Shown piece after piece: positions 22,222 through 35,639 of a stretch of 64,000 nt of DNA (position 1 is the stretch's first letter; each line of letters opens with the position of its first letter). The stretch is from Hyaloperonospora brassicae (taxonomy: Eukaryota > Oomycota > Peronosporomycetes > Peronosporales > Peronosporaceae), in NCBI GenBank assembly GCA_947650285.1, contig CANTFL010001445.1, forward strand, positions 310,001-374,000, in the 5' to 3' direction. The translations under genes were made by a program, and so were the position numbers. Under the pieces are notes generated by a model, which was given only the letters and a program-made list of their open reading frames with translations, had not been told where the DNA came from and did no database searches.

Positions 22222-23215
22222 TTAAGGCTTGCGATAAGGTAATACAAGACCAGTCAGTGCAACGAGCAAACGGATCAGCAAGCAGCGCTCCCAACTGTCA
22301 GAAGAAAAGGAGCAAATCGAACGATTGAGAAGGTCAAGCTCATGACGGAAACCACATCGAGATGACAGGTTGTACGAAGCCATATCATCGAGGTAATGGT
22401 ACGGCAAAGAGAAAAAAGTTGAGCCGGGCGACTATTGTTGAAGACAGAATGGACAGAGGTACATCTGCCGACGCTGGATGAGCTGACAAGTCCAGGTGTG
22501 GACGTACAGGGGCGGCAGTGTAATGCGCGCGAAATGATTGGCTTGTGCTGCGATCATACGACCGCTACGGAAAAGACAGCTCCACGCATTGGGGCTCAGC
22601 GTGGGATGAAGCCGTACATCGTAGCGTCAAGTTATGGTGTTCGATGCGTTTCCACGCCAACCTGCTGTTATTTGCCCCTGACAAATTACCACACCACTCA
22701 ATTCCACAGTCTGGGGGTAAGCTGTGACAATGATGCTGCTACGACGATGTTGTGCTCAAACGGAACGATAGAACACGAAGCTTGATTAGCATGGTCAGCG
22801 CAGCCACGAGCTCTTCCGTGGACGTCTTACCAGGTCTTCAGACACTCGCACATGTACACATGTGAATGACGGTCGCGCCATTACTTATATGCATCATAGG
22901 TACTTTGTCTCTTACCAACACTTGATCATTGGTGACATGATCGAGCGACGGCCTAAAATCTTCAATCAAGAAGCAACTTGTGAACGGACAGCTGTGGAGT
23001 TGTAAACAAACCATATGCATTAGTCTGACGAGAGTCCTGGTCATAGCATCACTGCTGATGATAACGGTAGCAATGCCTTTTGTCGTCCATAGGTCTAGGC
23101 GAATGCCAACATCTGAGCTCGACAGTAGTTCCATTTCCAAAAATGCCGCAGCTCCTGCCGAGTCGTGGTTTCCTATATGATATACGTAGCCGCTGCTATC
23201 ATTATTATACAGCAA
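22222..23215 (-). pseudogene. Decayed minus-strand membrane-protein-like gene, copy 3
   Basis: DNA from about 22300 to 22930 aligns by eye with 8440-9040, with roughly three quarters of bases shared in the best stretch (for example gagaaggtcaagctcatgac against gagaaggtcgagctcgtgac). On the minus strand both encode LSSxCGxxHELDLLxRS, and further upstream VTNDQVLV against VTSDRVLL. The frame at 22838-23215 also has short hydrophobic runs. Stops and frame changes break the rest. Function unknown. Confidence 0.4.
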
Positions 23216-24042
23216 TCTGTAATTCTAATGATTGTTTTGTAGCGAACACTAATATTAAGTGCAATAGCCATATCCTACATCCCAGGCAGCGTCGTTAATG
23301 GCATTTGTTGACCTTGGCACCTTCCTCGACTCCATCGTCGTCGTATCTCATATATTATAGCGCCTCCGACTGTGGCAAGTCCCATGCCTTCTCCCTTGGC
23401 CTTCAGGTCTCGACAGCTATCAACCGGCAGCAACTGGGTCTTTGCATACTGCAATTTCTTGCGTGTCAAGCGAAAAAAAGCGAGCACAGCGCGACATCTT
23501 ACATTTCCCAGCGAATTTTTTTTGCGTGTGCTCGAGGTCCAAGCGGATGACCAAACAGAGTTAACAATAATGCATTAGTCGTTTTTGCACGTCTCCTTTT
23601 TACCGAGCACTGTAGACTTTTTAGCGCGTGCGAAACACGCACACGGAGAATATACTTTGATCGGATTTTTCTTCTTGTGAGGTATTTATATTAGTATACT
23701 AAAATAGTTTAACCACCGCGCTTGGGTACGTCTACCTCATGTGGTATTGGTTACCTAACAAACTCGGAAGTGAAAGATACCATAAAAAGTGGGAATGGAC
23801 GCGTTATCCACTCTGCGAGAAAGTTGTCGGATTTTACTTTCCACCGGAGTATAAATTTACATAAAATATTCTGAGAAGGGAGTATATTAGAGATTTTACA
23901 TCAACATAAATCCTGTTCGCTTCTATAGCTGTAGGGGTAAGTTCTACCCCATTGCTGACTCCCAATCACAAGGTGCTTTTGCTCAGGTATTGACTGGTAA
24001 GGATCTATTAAATGCTTCGCTACAGGCAAAGAAAAAAGGCAA
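23216..24042. other. Spacer with one possible small minus-strand ORF
   Basis: Composition shifts here from GC-moderate to AT-rich. A 70-codon minus-strand frame at 23275-23487 begins MLAFFRLTRKKLQYAK and contains KGEGMGLATVGGAIIYEI. It might be the first exon of a small gene, but nothing supports it beyond that. The remainder shows no feature. Confidence 0.3.
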
Positions 24043-24044
24043 TA

Positions 24045-24064
24045 CAGTACAACCTGTCTAAAGT
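24045..24064 (+). repeat. Left TIR of pogo-like element
   Basis: Twenty bases matching the right end at 19 positions, preceded by TA. CAGTA at the tip is common in pogo-like elements. Confidence 0.85.
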
Positions 24065-24255
24065 AATAATGTCTAATGTAATTACCTGCCTAAGGTAATA
24101 TTCTGTTCTGGTCCCGACTTAGGACCCATATTAAATTTAATAAACCTCCCTAAACTGATACTTGATAGCTAAAAGCTGGTCCAAAAATGAATAAAATTAA
24201 TACTCACTATATTGAGGACTTTGAAATTAAGTGCATAACATTTAATGGGCCTTAG

Positions 24256-25883
24256 AAAAGAATTCTAAGTTGGGCTTCTGCACCAGTCGGTGAGTCCTGA
24301 TCTTCCCAATTTTGTCTTTCATTTGCTGGAGGCTTATAAGGAAGTCCTGGTTCAGTTCTGGCTGCTGCAACCAAAATTATTTAAGCGTCTGCGTGGCAAT
24401 GAGTGCCTAAGACGACATGGCACGAGGAAGCTCTTCCGTGTCATCTTCCTATTCCTCCACTTGATCAGATCGAAGGTGCTTAGCAATGATATCATCTTCA
24501 TCTGGTGTGTAGGCGACATCCTCTTCATCAGGGTAGTTAAAAAGGGCTCTGACGTCCATTGGTTCTGGCATCGCAACTGACGGATTTGCAATTAAAGATC
24601 TGAGATGACCTCATTGTCGACCAGCTGCTGTGCAGTGATTCAGGAGTTCCCACAGCACCAAGCTAATCTTGCAATTAAGGGAGCAATTCGAGATTGTTTC
24701 GACCGTTACATCGGAGTTTTAAGCTGCAATCGCCATCCGAATGGCCTGAAGAACATTAATCCTCTTCGGATCTTCCAAATTTTGTTTGAGGCGCTGAAGG
24801 AGCAAGCGATTAAAGCGTCTGCAATAATAGGCCTTCAAATTACTGATTATGCCTGCGTCGCACGGCTAAGGTTTCGAAGTCGTATTTAGTGGAAGATAAA
24901 GAACCGTGGTATTGCGCAACCGGATAACTGTAGGAAGTTGAGTAAGCGGTATATGCGCACTGCAATTATCCTTGATTAGAAGAACTTGGCGTCCGGCCAT
25001 GCGAGCATCAAATGATTTCAGCCACTCGTTGAAGATGGCTTGGGTCATCCATGCTTTACTGTTGTTTCGATACTTGCAGACGATGGTGTCAAGGTCGATG
25101 TTTTTGAAACAACGCGGACTTTTCGACTTTTATATGACGAAGTGCGGCTGCTTGTCCCTTCCATTGCCATTGCAGCACACTGCCAAGGTGATACGCTCTT
25201 TTTTTGGGTGCGGCCTTCCAGCTGCTTGGTTGCCAGCAAATTATTTGCCTGTGAATAAGCTTACGTAAGCACAAAGTGTTTCCAATTGTTGCAAAAAAGA
25301 CCACTTGTACCAACGAACCTGCAGCCGGTAGAATAGTCCTGTTTCATACAGGTTGAAGATATCTTTCCACTCGTACTTGTCCAGCGTCTCCCGGAAGTCA
25401 GGGAATGATTTCTCGATGAGTGTCATGTCAACAGAACCACTATTTCCAAAATGGCGAAAGGACCTGATTCCATGCCGGTCTTCAAATGATTCCAGCCAGC
25501 CATTCAAGAACTCGAACACATCATGATCAGGGTAGAGGTATTCAAGGAAAAGGGCTGCTTATTCTTTAATAAGATCCACCACTCACGTTGACGCGATCCT
25601 GATGTCTAAGGAACCACTCAACGAAAGCATATTCCATCTGAGGATACTTCACATTCCTTTTACGTTTTGCGTCAAGATTGCTGTTGTCGGCCTTCGCCAA
25701 GATTGTCGCTTTCCTCTTGAAAAGGCCTTAGATTGTAGGCTGACTGACATTTAATTTGTGCCTCTGTTCTAGCCACTGGATTAGGTCCTTCTAACTGAGC
25801 TGAGGATTCTTATCATGGTGCTCACACAAAGCAATGGAGATCTTGTCCGTCATTGTCGTGTACTGAGCGCCTTTCGAAGACAT
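24256..25883 (-). pseudogene. pogo-like transposase (CENP-B/DDE type), inactivated
   Basis: The minus strand starts at ATG 25883-25881 (MSSKGAQYTTMTDKISIAL) and reads through a CENP-B-like HTH (KDLIQWLEQRHKLNVSQPTI) with two in-frame stops, then HTH sequence with YAFVEWFLRHQDRV. The DDE part reads DIFNLYETGLFYR, where the first catalytic Asp of the usual N-x-DETGLF is Tyr. It continues through ATKQLEGRTQKK and LLIKDNCSAHI (second Asp kept) to YLPLNTTSKP, stop, and DAGIISNLKAYY (third Asp kept). An acidic tail follows to about 24256. At least four stops and a frame change around 25050-25240 make it dead. Any remaining mobility would need a transposase supplied in trans. Confidence 0.85.
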
Positions 25884-26094
25884 GTTGGAGAAAGAAAAGT
25901 CGGGGGACGACGGGGGACTCCCTCTTTATATAGGTAAAGGGGTTGACTGGGGGTGGCGGCTGCAGCAAGAATCAAAAATGTAAACAAAGCCGATCGCAAT
26001 ATTTTTCCCACTTGTAAAATCCTTATATTTTCTGACCCTGTCGTAAGTGATAACCTCCATAAAGTATTACCATGACCTTGGTCCCAACGATTTC

Positions 26095-26114
26095 ACTTTA
26101 GACAGGTTCTACTG
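26095..26114 (-). repeat. Right TIR of pogo-like element
   Basis: Reads actttagacaggttctactg on the + strand, the reverse complement of the left terminus with one mismatch, followed by TA. Confidence 0.85.
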
Positions 26115-29100
26115 TATGTATATAATTATTGATAAATTACACGACATGCGTGCATGCATACGTCATGAATTACTTTTCTTACACCAATAATGTCGCCGCG
26201 AAAATCGACCAACAAAATTTGCTATCCACTTGTTACCTGTTCAACCAACTTGCGCATAAATTTGAGGAATTGATTGCCTTCAACCGATACCAAAATCAAT
26301 AACGAAATATACTGAATTTGAACAAGAGAACGGACATTTTCTATCGACATAGGTTACAGCTCACCCTCATACTAATTTATTCTGCGTCGAGCTGCACAAA
26401 TAATCCGTACTTATTATCTTATCGTTAGTTTAAAAGTTTCGGTTTCATATAAAGGGGAAAATTACAAGTATCAGCGTCCCTTAGTTTGTGTATACTGATG
26501 TTGCATGTGACGCAATTACTACTGCGATTAAAAAATTGATTTATCGCTTGATTTTGCTATCGCGGCTACTTTTCTGCTCATTCTTTTAGTCCAATACGCG
26601 TTGCCGGAATGGGCCACTAAACGCGTTTGATATCAAAGTGCAAGCAACCGAATTTGACCAAAGTCCAGGCAGGTGCACCTTGATACCATGTGCTCCGTGC
26701 ATGCAATCAAATGTATGTCGACGACACACAAACTTAAAGGAGATGCAAGTATATTACATGTGCTCTATTGCCGAGTAAAAAAATTATACCTAAATCGATA
26801 TCTATGATAGGAATTGTAATACATTTGTTACCAATAACGCAAATGCATCTCATGCGGTTAGGTAGATCGAACAATGAAAGACTCGGATCGCGCAAATGTT
26901 TTAAGTGCGATATAAGATATGATTGTTGCATACTAACACAGGGTTATTGGTTTTATCAAGATAAAGTATCCTGCTAAATATACTCTACTCCTTATAAATT
27001 TTATAAATGCGAATTTGAACGTGTATTTACAAGACGGCTCAGCAAGATTGTATTAGCAGGGTAGAAGGACGATCTCTACCCGAACACCATCAAATCCGAA
27101 TCGTTTATAATACAAATATATCCATATTGGCACCGACAGATGTGGATCGTTCTATGGAAAAAAATTAGTGGAAGCATAAAAGAAAGGGGAGCGAGCGAAA
27201 GCAGCAACGATAGTGGAAATCCTGCAAATGTTTATGTGGGTCTGTAATCACCGCATTTAAAGTAATGAATTAGAGGCAAATCTCCCAAGACAGTAGAAAA
27301 AGGTTTCTTAAGCTAAGTAGTGCGACCCAAGTGCCGATTATTCCGTTGTTTTTTAATCACGTTATCAACCGTAATCTATATTTCTTCTAATCAAGATGGG
27401 GCTGCTGGTGTCAATATGTGAGAAGTTTTCCACGCTAGCAGATGTATTTATTTTAAAAAAGTAAATATGGATCTACCAATTAAACGACTTCTCTTTGGCT
27501 ATATCGGTTCCACTTTCTTAAGCGCGATGTGAGTGGCATGCATGGCTTCGATTGTCTTTGTTATGAAAGTGGTGACTCGAGCCAAATTATCGGAGTCGAA
27601 GCTGTCAGTGCGATCCCGACTTTAGCTATGGCGGTTATTTTCTTACACCACAAAGGATGAAAGAGACCGCAAATTGTTGCGCCGCTCTCATAAAAATCAG
27701 CTAAGTCATACTAACAGCGGGCGTTATTCAATATATATTATAGACCACCGATCAAATTACTTCTATAAATATTAAAAATAGCATATTGAACTTTGAAGAC
27801 GTGCGTTAATATTAAGTACAAACCAAAGCTTAAGCATCGATATCAGCTTTAGACATTACTGATCAATAAGAATGCGCACTACAGAAGTTCATTGATTGAA
27901 ATAGAGCGTTACACGTATTCATCCACAACATTTGTATACATCTGTCGTAAGATACATCTTGATGGATTAGTGTAACTCGCACTAGAATTTATAAAATACA
28001 TGTAGAAGTGCGCGGTGTATTTAAAACTAGCTGCCAAGGAATTAAGAATTTTCTGCATCTCATTAACGGACATGTGGTAGATATTTGGCAATCGTTTGGA
28101 TCATTCTTCTTAGGCGCTCGCTTTGACCACTTTTGAAGTTGGTAGCGCATACCTACAGGTCTACGTACAAAGGTCTCGATCTCGCAAAAATATATACGAT
28201 ACTTCGAGCGTTCAAATTGTATATATGATAAAACGACTTATATCGTTGTATTGCTACTCATTTAGAAAAGTTATATGATTATCTGGGGCCGAGACACTCA
28301 AGTATTTCAAGATGGTCAATTATCGTGCCTCAGGTGCGATAACTACTTCGACTTCCCGTCACGTTATGTTGCAATGTTTTTTCATCAATAAATAAGTAAT
28401 TTATGATTACACCATTGTGCTATCCGTTGATTGAATGAGATGATAAACAGGAGCCTTTTTTGGATCAATAGTAGGATCGGAAACTCTTTGCATGGACAAT
28501 TGTCAATTTTTTTAAAATTCGTGACAATCTAAACACTTTTTAGGACCAGCGCCAGACCCTTACTGTGAGAATTTACAGGTAATATGCATATCGTAAAACG
28601 AATCGGTCACAATTTACCATCTAGATTGAAAAGTTAGTATACGGGCTGTAAATTTTGTTGGAGCAAGATTGAGGAGACGAGCAAAAAATTATAATGTAGG
28701 TCATATCTATATCAATTATTGTGTTGGGAGCCGAGATTGTTATCACAAAAAATACGGAAATGTATAAAATTGGTGGTATTAAGTATAAACGAGGATTTAT
28801 ACTGATAGTTGGTTCGGTAAGGTAAATTCGGGTACGCGAACGACCCACTATATCCAGTATATTCTATCCATGGTTTTTGAGAGGTAGTGGCAGGTTTGTC
28901 AGCTACTGTGGGATGGAATATAAGATTAAGTCGACCCCCCCTAAACAGAGGAAAGTTTCAAATACAAATTGACAGCTCAATAATAATTTGGCTGCGTTTG
29001 CGGCAACATAAACGAGATGTAATTATGTAAAAAGATATATCGTCACATCTCTTCACAGTCGTCTTTACCTAGACAGGTAGGTACATCGCAGAAAATATAA

Positions 29101-32100
29101 TTTATAGACCTATTTTTTAAAATTCTAAAAGAGTTGTATCCTCAATATTTTTAAGCGTCTCGTCTTTAAACATTCACCGCTCTCACGAAGTATTAGGAGG
29201 TCAAAATATACCTCTTTAATGTGTGCCTGTCCGCTTTAATCTTGCGCGCTTATTAGTGAATACTTCTTTCTTGGTCTTCCGAGTGCAATCTTTTTTAATA
29301 ATGTTGTCGTCGGTACCCATCAAATAATTATAACCTTCGACGAATCAAGTGACCGACTATCCCGCGCTTTGCTATTTCTAGATTGTCACTATCAATGACT
29401 TCTGGATCTTTCCCATCATAGAAGCTATAGATACGTGACGAGCAAGAGTCACCAGCAGAGTTCGAGCGTATACTCAATTACCCAAGCATTACGCGCCATG
29501 CATGCTAAAAAATTGCGGAAATGTATGCTATTTACATATGAAAGATTAAATGTCCGATAAATGCCTCAAGATCGTTTTGTATGATATTATCGCGGGCTAA
29601 TATGCTGCTCCGAATTATAAGGTTTGACGTGGCTTTTAAGTATTTGGCTTAATGAAAATATAGGCACATTTTATATCATCATCCTATATCGTTTAGGTAT
29701 GCATAGAAACATATCGTTTTATATTATTGGATTGTTTTACGGAACGACAAACTTTTTTGACTATCATGAAGCCGATTTAAGATGAGGTTTAAATGTGATG
29801 CATAAATCTTAGCTCGCGGCATTGAAGATTCGGAGCCGCGGCATTGAAGATTCGGAATATTCTGTCTTCTGTGTTATAAACCTTATGATTAACAAGGTAT
29901 TATACGTACCGACATCGATTTCTTTGCATAAAGAAATCTTTTTTTTGCGATCGTCGTCGGGAATGCTACATGCAAAGTCCTATAGAATTGACTCGTATTA
30001 CTCTTTCGGGTTACTAATATGCTGCTGCCATGCAAGGGGATAAGGAGTGGATGCAGGTTTTGACAAAATTCGCAAGCACATATATTCCTGCGCACGATAA
30101 TAGTGTGCATATCCACTATACGGCAAATCTTGTTGCAGGCTTTCGACAAGCATACCGTTGTAATACGACTGCACGTAATGAATAACCGAAAAGGGTTGTG
30201 TGCAACTAGCCCTTTCGGGTTGTGTTTGGCTAGGAAATTATAGATTAGACGCTAGAAATACCTATTAATCATCCTTGTTCAGCTTGAAACGATTATGAAT
30301 TAGGTGCACGATATATTATGCGCGATCCATGTAAAACATATACAATATTACATACCTATGCGATAGACGCTAGACATGATCAGTGTATTACTTGATAGTG
30401 AGTAATTTATGGTCATGCACTGTATATAGCGATTAGCTACATGCAATTGACGCGACTAATTTCAGAAGACGCGCTCCGCACATTGTGCATCGTATTGCAT
30501 TATCGCATATCCGATTGCTACATCGCTGGGCTATAGACCTCACGAAATAACACATACTGATCTGCAATCACAGACAAGGCGATTGTACATTCATCATGTT
30601 GAGCCCTATATCGAAGTATAACACCCAACACTATAATTTACGCACTCACTTTCGTCAGCATACGAGAAATATGCTCGGTCATCTAGGGCTATTTGTGCTA
30701 GTACTAACATGTACGCCTTTTTCATATCTCTATCGAATTCCCATATTATCAACTGACACCAACAATAATTTACCAACTTTAGTTTTCGAGAATAAGGCGC
30801 AAGCTAGAATTAAAAAAATAGGCCTTAGTTGTATTAGTTTCGATCACTGCAAATTTACACTCTTTGCGATTGACACTAATAATATGCGCGAGTGAATTAA
30901 TAGACCTTTGAACGTGATTTCGGTGGAAAGCAACATCACTATTTTCTTTTGAAGCCCAAACATGAAGCAACATATCGTTGTGGGAGCTAGAAGTTAACAT
31001 TTGGCTGATCCCAATCTAATTATTAAACATCTGTTTATATTGACAGAGACGTTAATAAGTTACTTGTGATATGACCATCAACACTTACATCATGAAGCTG
31101 GAAGTGCTTACTTCTGCATTTGAAATATCACGATAGATCGTGAGGATCTGATAAGCCTTCCATCATATTCATGAACTATTGGATTGAACCCTTTGATAAT
31201 TTATCACTTTCTAACGTATATCTTGGTATCGGCGTATGAGGCGATACATATGCATTATTCAATATGCTTGATGGATGCACCTTTTGCCATCCACGAAAAA
31301 ATATTAGCACAACAAAGGTCATATGGCTATGTAGATAGGCTAACGCTCATATCCCTCTTCAAAGCGATCGATTGAACGCACATGATTAAAATTGACTTCT
31401 ATAACGAGGTGTTATTCGCTGCTATTACCACCTAAAACTAAACACGGGCTCAGACTGAACTATCAAAGAGTGCAGATGACCTTCGGATATCGCACGGTAT
31501 CGACTTCAATAAAAAATCTTCAATTTGGTCTAATTCTTCTTAAAGTACTTGTCTAAGAGATTTTCGCGTTGAGACGTATAACGCTATATCTTAGCCTTCT
31601 AATGGAAACTTCTTCCTATCGATGAGATGCTATAAAGATGTTTTTCCAGACCATATCACCGCCCATATACGTCGCTTACTAATTCGTCCTCTGCGACGAA
31701 AACGCAGATATGCTATTACATTTTCGCTGCGCAAATGTAACATTACCCATAATATGATCATCAGCAAATGTAATCTTACTGTATTAAGCAGAAGAGGCGG
31801 TCCAATTAAACGTTTAAGCACATTTACTCGAGACATTGTCAATTACGACATCGGATGTCTAGTTTGTTACGCAAAAAGATACTTTTCTGAGATACTTGAA
31901 ATCTCAATTTTTTAAGGAAGTTGCACAAGTCTTTCTTGAGGACTTGGGGATGATGAACCCAACGTCTTATAGCAGTATTAATTTTATCTGATATGTTTTT
32001 TCTGAAGTATCTTAAATCAAAATAATATAGCCGTGTTGATGCGTATGGGCAAGATAGGGCTTCTTCCAAAATTTTCACCACCAAGACATGCGTATTTTAA

Positions 32101-32471
32101 TCAAGATTACACAAGTGACTGAGTCACCAAATTGTACGTAGTGTCTTGCGATGCGGCAAAAAGCAATATTACTAGCTAGCGTTATGTTAAATACCCAGAT
32201 TTAAATGAATTTGTGCTAACGGAGGAATTTCGAACAAGACCATTGCACTTATTCGTACGGCGTTCATACTCTGCTGAAGGCTTCACAAATATATAATATT
32301 ATTTTGAGAACAAAACAAAGGCATCTTCCGAGATCGTCATTATAAAATAAATATCGGAAATGTTTTCATGTAAGCCATGGTTGACTAAGAAGGTCAACAG
32401 GGCAGTTAACCAGTTCATTATATTAGTCATCATCATAATTTCTTTCTCAATGTTTTACTGGATGCCCACTG
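26115..32471. other. AT-rich gene desert
   Basis: Over 6 kb of AT-rich DNA in which open frames stay short (under about 100 codons), none with recognisable domains. The part around 29200-29500 has more varied composition and may be an old retroelement remnant, but no motif is good enough to name it. Confidence 0.6.
29814..29856. repeat. Short tandem duplication (~21-22 bp unit)
   Basis: The unit cgcggcattgaagattcgga occurs twice in immediate succession, the second copy beginning near 29836. Confidence 0.7.
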
Positions 32472-32865
32472 TGTTGGGGCAATAATGCTACGCACTGAAA
32501 ACAGTTCGTAGCTAGCCATCATTGACTGAAAAGAACTAGCGCTTTTATCACCTATCGTGTACTGTAAGCGCTGAGAGGGAGACTTAGTACTGAAAACTAA
32601 GTCTATTACGAGAAGAGGAAAACTATACTAATAAAATGAATACCTAAATGTGTCTTGTCAAATTTTTCTTACCGATTTATGATAAACCTAAAGCGTATAT
32701 AGTGATTGCGACTCACTACTCATTGCGCGCGTCTACCAGGAATTTCGGGTAATGCAATACAACTTCAAATAAAAATTAGACCTGTAAACACTGACACAAT
32801 ATCTATAAACTTAGCAATATAATAATACTAACCAGAATGACAATAATTATGTTGGATACATAATT
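32472..32865 (-). repeat. Degenerate LTR, element 1/2 family
   Basis: It starts tgttggggcaataatgc, corresponding to tgtaacggggcactgg of the right LTR of element 2. It contains ctcactactcattgcgcgcgtct (32715-32735), the most conserved block of the family, and then a decayed copy of the cacaatatct...ataatatt region. The right end is uncertain. No internal sequence is adjacent, so it looks like an old solo LTR. Confidence 0.55.
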
Positions 32866-34450
32866 CACTGATATAATAAAGCACATATAATATTAATACA
32901 CAACAAGCTAACATTTTTGCCTACTACACGCTTCTCCAGTTTTATAATTTCGACTGTTGCAAGATACACCGTTATCTTCGAGAAAGGGTTTAAGTTTCAA
33001 CGTACACAGGTCTTCAATCTTCAGCAATTGGCTCGTAATAAAGCTATAAATTACTTAAAATAGATAGAAAAGGAGAGAGATGTCTTTCGTAATCTAGAAA
33101 TTTTAATGATGATATGTATCTTAATATTAGGTGTAGCAACAACGAGAAAATCTGGGTTAGGACTAACTTACGTCAATAATACTACGACTTCTGAAAATGG
33201 TTTAAGATGATCAGGGCATGCCGCCTAACTTATCCTGGTCATTTTAGACAATGATTGCATGTGCGTGATATAAACGAGATTGGATTATAATCTTGAATTT
33301 CGACTATCTAAGTAAAGGTCAGTACGTACAGTCGTACGTAGCACAAAAATGGGGATAACATAGATATATATATATGAAGCCCTATGGTTGATATTTTTTC
33401 TATCTTTCTCCTACATGTTTTGCCTACAATAAGTTTCTCACTTTATTTGCTTTAAGTTTTTCCTGTGCTTAACCTTCGCCCCCCTGTGGCCTTAAATGAC
33501 AATACGACGTCAGATTGACGTGGGCGTATCTCACGCTTAAGTTTGACCATTCCGCCACGGACATAAAATTTTAAGCGTGTAAAAAGTCAGGCAAAACAAC
33601 CAGATTTTAAAGAGAGCATTTACAAATTTTGTTTAAATAGTATATATATGAAAAGTGAGTATGTTAATAAATTTGGCTGTGATAGAACTCGCTAGGTGGA
33701 GTATGTTTGATGTGTAAGCGTGCACTTAACGCACACGTTTACGAACTAGTATCCAGCGACGAGCAATGAACGCAGCAATTTGACGATATAATGTCTAAAT
33801 AAGCACTTTGTTAGAGCTACCGTACTATACATTGGTTTACATGCCGTGCATCGGGAGCGCTGAGGCAAACATTTCATCCTGCTCTTCTAAAATTAATAGG
33901 CGAATGCATTTTGGCTTCAATCACGCAAAGGTTTTTTGGCATCGTCTAAATGGACGAAATAAAATGAGGATGAAGCCGTAAATACATATTTTGTGCGCGT
34001 TAAAATGTATACACGGTCTTCGTGCGTGCGTAGACCTGGTAGCCGCCGACTAAGATTGCTATCGTTGGATGAGTTTAAGCTGTAATTGACCCATCTTTTG
34101 TAGTAGCTAATTCTATCAATTCCATTGCTAGTATAAAATACTTGACTTTTTCCCGTATCTATTCCTGCTTGGTAAACGTGGTAATCGCCGCATTTTGCTT
34201 GTCGTTTACAGCGACATTCGTGTAGAAGGTGTCAATCAAGCCCACGGGGTAATTTTAATTTATAACGCAGTCTATCCGATGCAACCTGCCTCGGCAAGGC
34301 TAAGTGTGTCATGACAGCTATACATTATCGAGCTGAAAATCTATATGTTGGAATATATGTATCTTGTCCTCAGATGGACCACAAAGTGGTACAGCTAAAA
34401 CGAGGCACCAACACCTAATACTGACACAGTCACCGCTGCATCGCAGTATC

Positions 34451-34650
34451 TAAAATATTCCGTATACCTCACGTAGGGATGCAGGGTTATCTCATAAACC
34501 AAAATAAATTGTAAGGGGAAGTTGTATATTTGTAAATCATACCGATTCATTTAAAATATCATGTATACTTCACGTACGGATGCAAACTTATCTTATAAAC
34601 TAAAACGATTTGTAGAGGTAAGTTGTACATTTTTATATTAAATTAAACAA
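34451..34650. repeat. Tandem repeat, two diverged copies of ~101 bp
   Basis: The first copy starts taaaatattccgtatacctc at 34451. The second starts taaaatatcatgtatacttc at 34552. Matching blocks keep order and spacing: cacgtagggatgca against cacgtacggatgca, atctcataaaccaaaa against atcttataaactaaaa, and ggaagttgtatattt against gtaagttgtacattt. The copies have diverged, so this is an old duplication. Confidence 0.8.
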
Positions 34651-35639
34651 TCTGGACAATCTGATCCCTCTTGAACATGACACATTGCTATATATATAAA
34701 TTATTCGATCCTCCGCTTCCAATTCTTGATCAATGTGTAGGGTATACTTGATAATGGGAAAAGTTGATAGTCGATCACTAACTTCGTCCGTAATTAATTT
34801 TTTTAGGCCGGATTATAGGTAACTGGCGTGGGAACGATTTTTACACGGAACTAGTCTGAAATTATTATCACGCCTTCGTGCAGTTCAAATTTTATAGTAT
34901 TGGGTACTGATCTTAATTAATAATAGGTGGCTGCGTTCAACTAAAAAGAATCTTGTACAAACTATTTTGATCGCTCATTATTTGTCTTGGCATTTTAGAG
35001 TAGCATGATTGAAGCCGCAGAAACGTTTTCACGAATCAACGTCTGTGTAATAAGGGTTTTCTGTTCCACTTTCAGTTTTTTGCACAAATGCTGCTGAAAT
35101 GTAAGCATATTTCCCATGGCAAGATTATCTCTATCCGGATGGTCATCGGGTACAAAAGTATATATGAATCTGAGTCATCCTCTTCCCGGCGCTGGTATCT
35201 GTCTGTATTCTTGTGACAACTTCTCTCGTTAACATCAAATTATATGGTCTCCGCTCTTAAGCCGTAAGACGCTGCTTTGCTGAGCAAATTTGAGGTAGCT
35301 AACGCTTCATATCTGTCTCGGCCTCGGCGGTGCAGCAAAATACGGAGTTCAGGTCCATCGGGTTGCGGATGCGTAGCCTACACATATAAGTTACCAGGCT
35401 GGTGTTTGATTATTAAGAAGCGATCTAGCGTAATTTGCGAGTGATCGTAAGGCCGTGCACGATCCCTGTGTGTCGGAAAAAATATAGATAGCATTACTCG
35501 GAACTTGAATCCAGCAAAATTATATCACTACGTTTCCGTAAGCTGTTTCAGCGTGTTGATGCTGGTCTTTAATCCTTTTCTTCCATATATTTAAAGCGTG
35601 CTTGAGCTGGCGATGTCGATATTGAAGCTCAAATGAGAC

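Larger units (their letters stand above)
24045..26114 (-). mobile_element. pogo/Tigger-like DNA transposon with TIRs
   Basis: The element starts cagtacaacctgtctaaagt at 24045 and ends, read on the other strand, cagtagaacctgtctaaagt at 26114: 19 of 20 bases match. Both ends are flanked by TA (24043-24044 and 26115-26116), the target duplication used by Tc1/mariner-pogo elements. Inside lies one minus-strand transposase pseudogene. The length of 2.07 kb is normal for an element with a single transposase gene. Confidence 0.88.
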
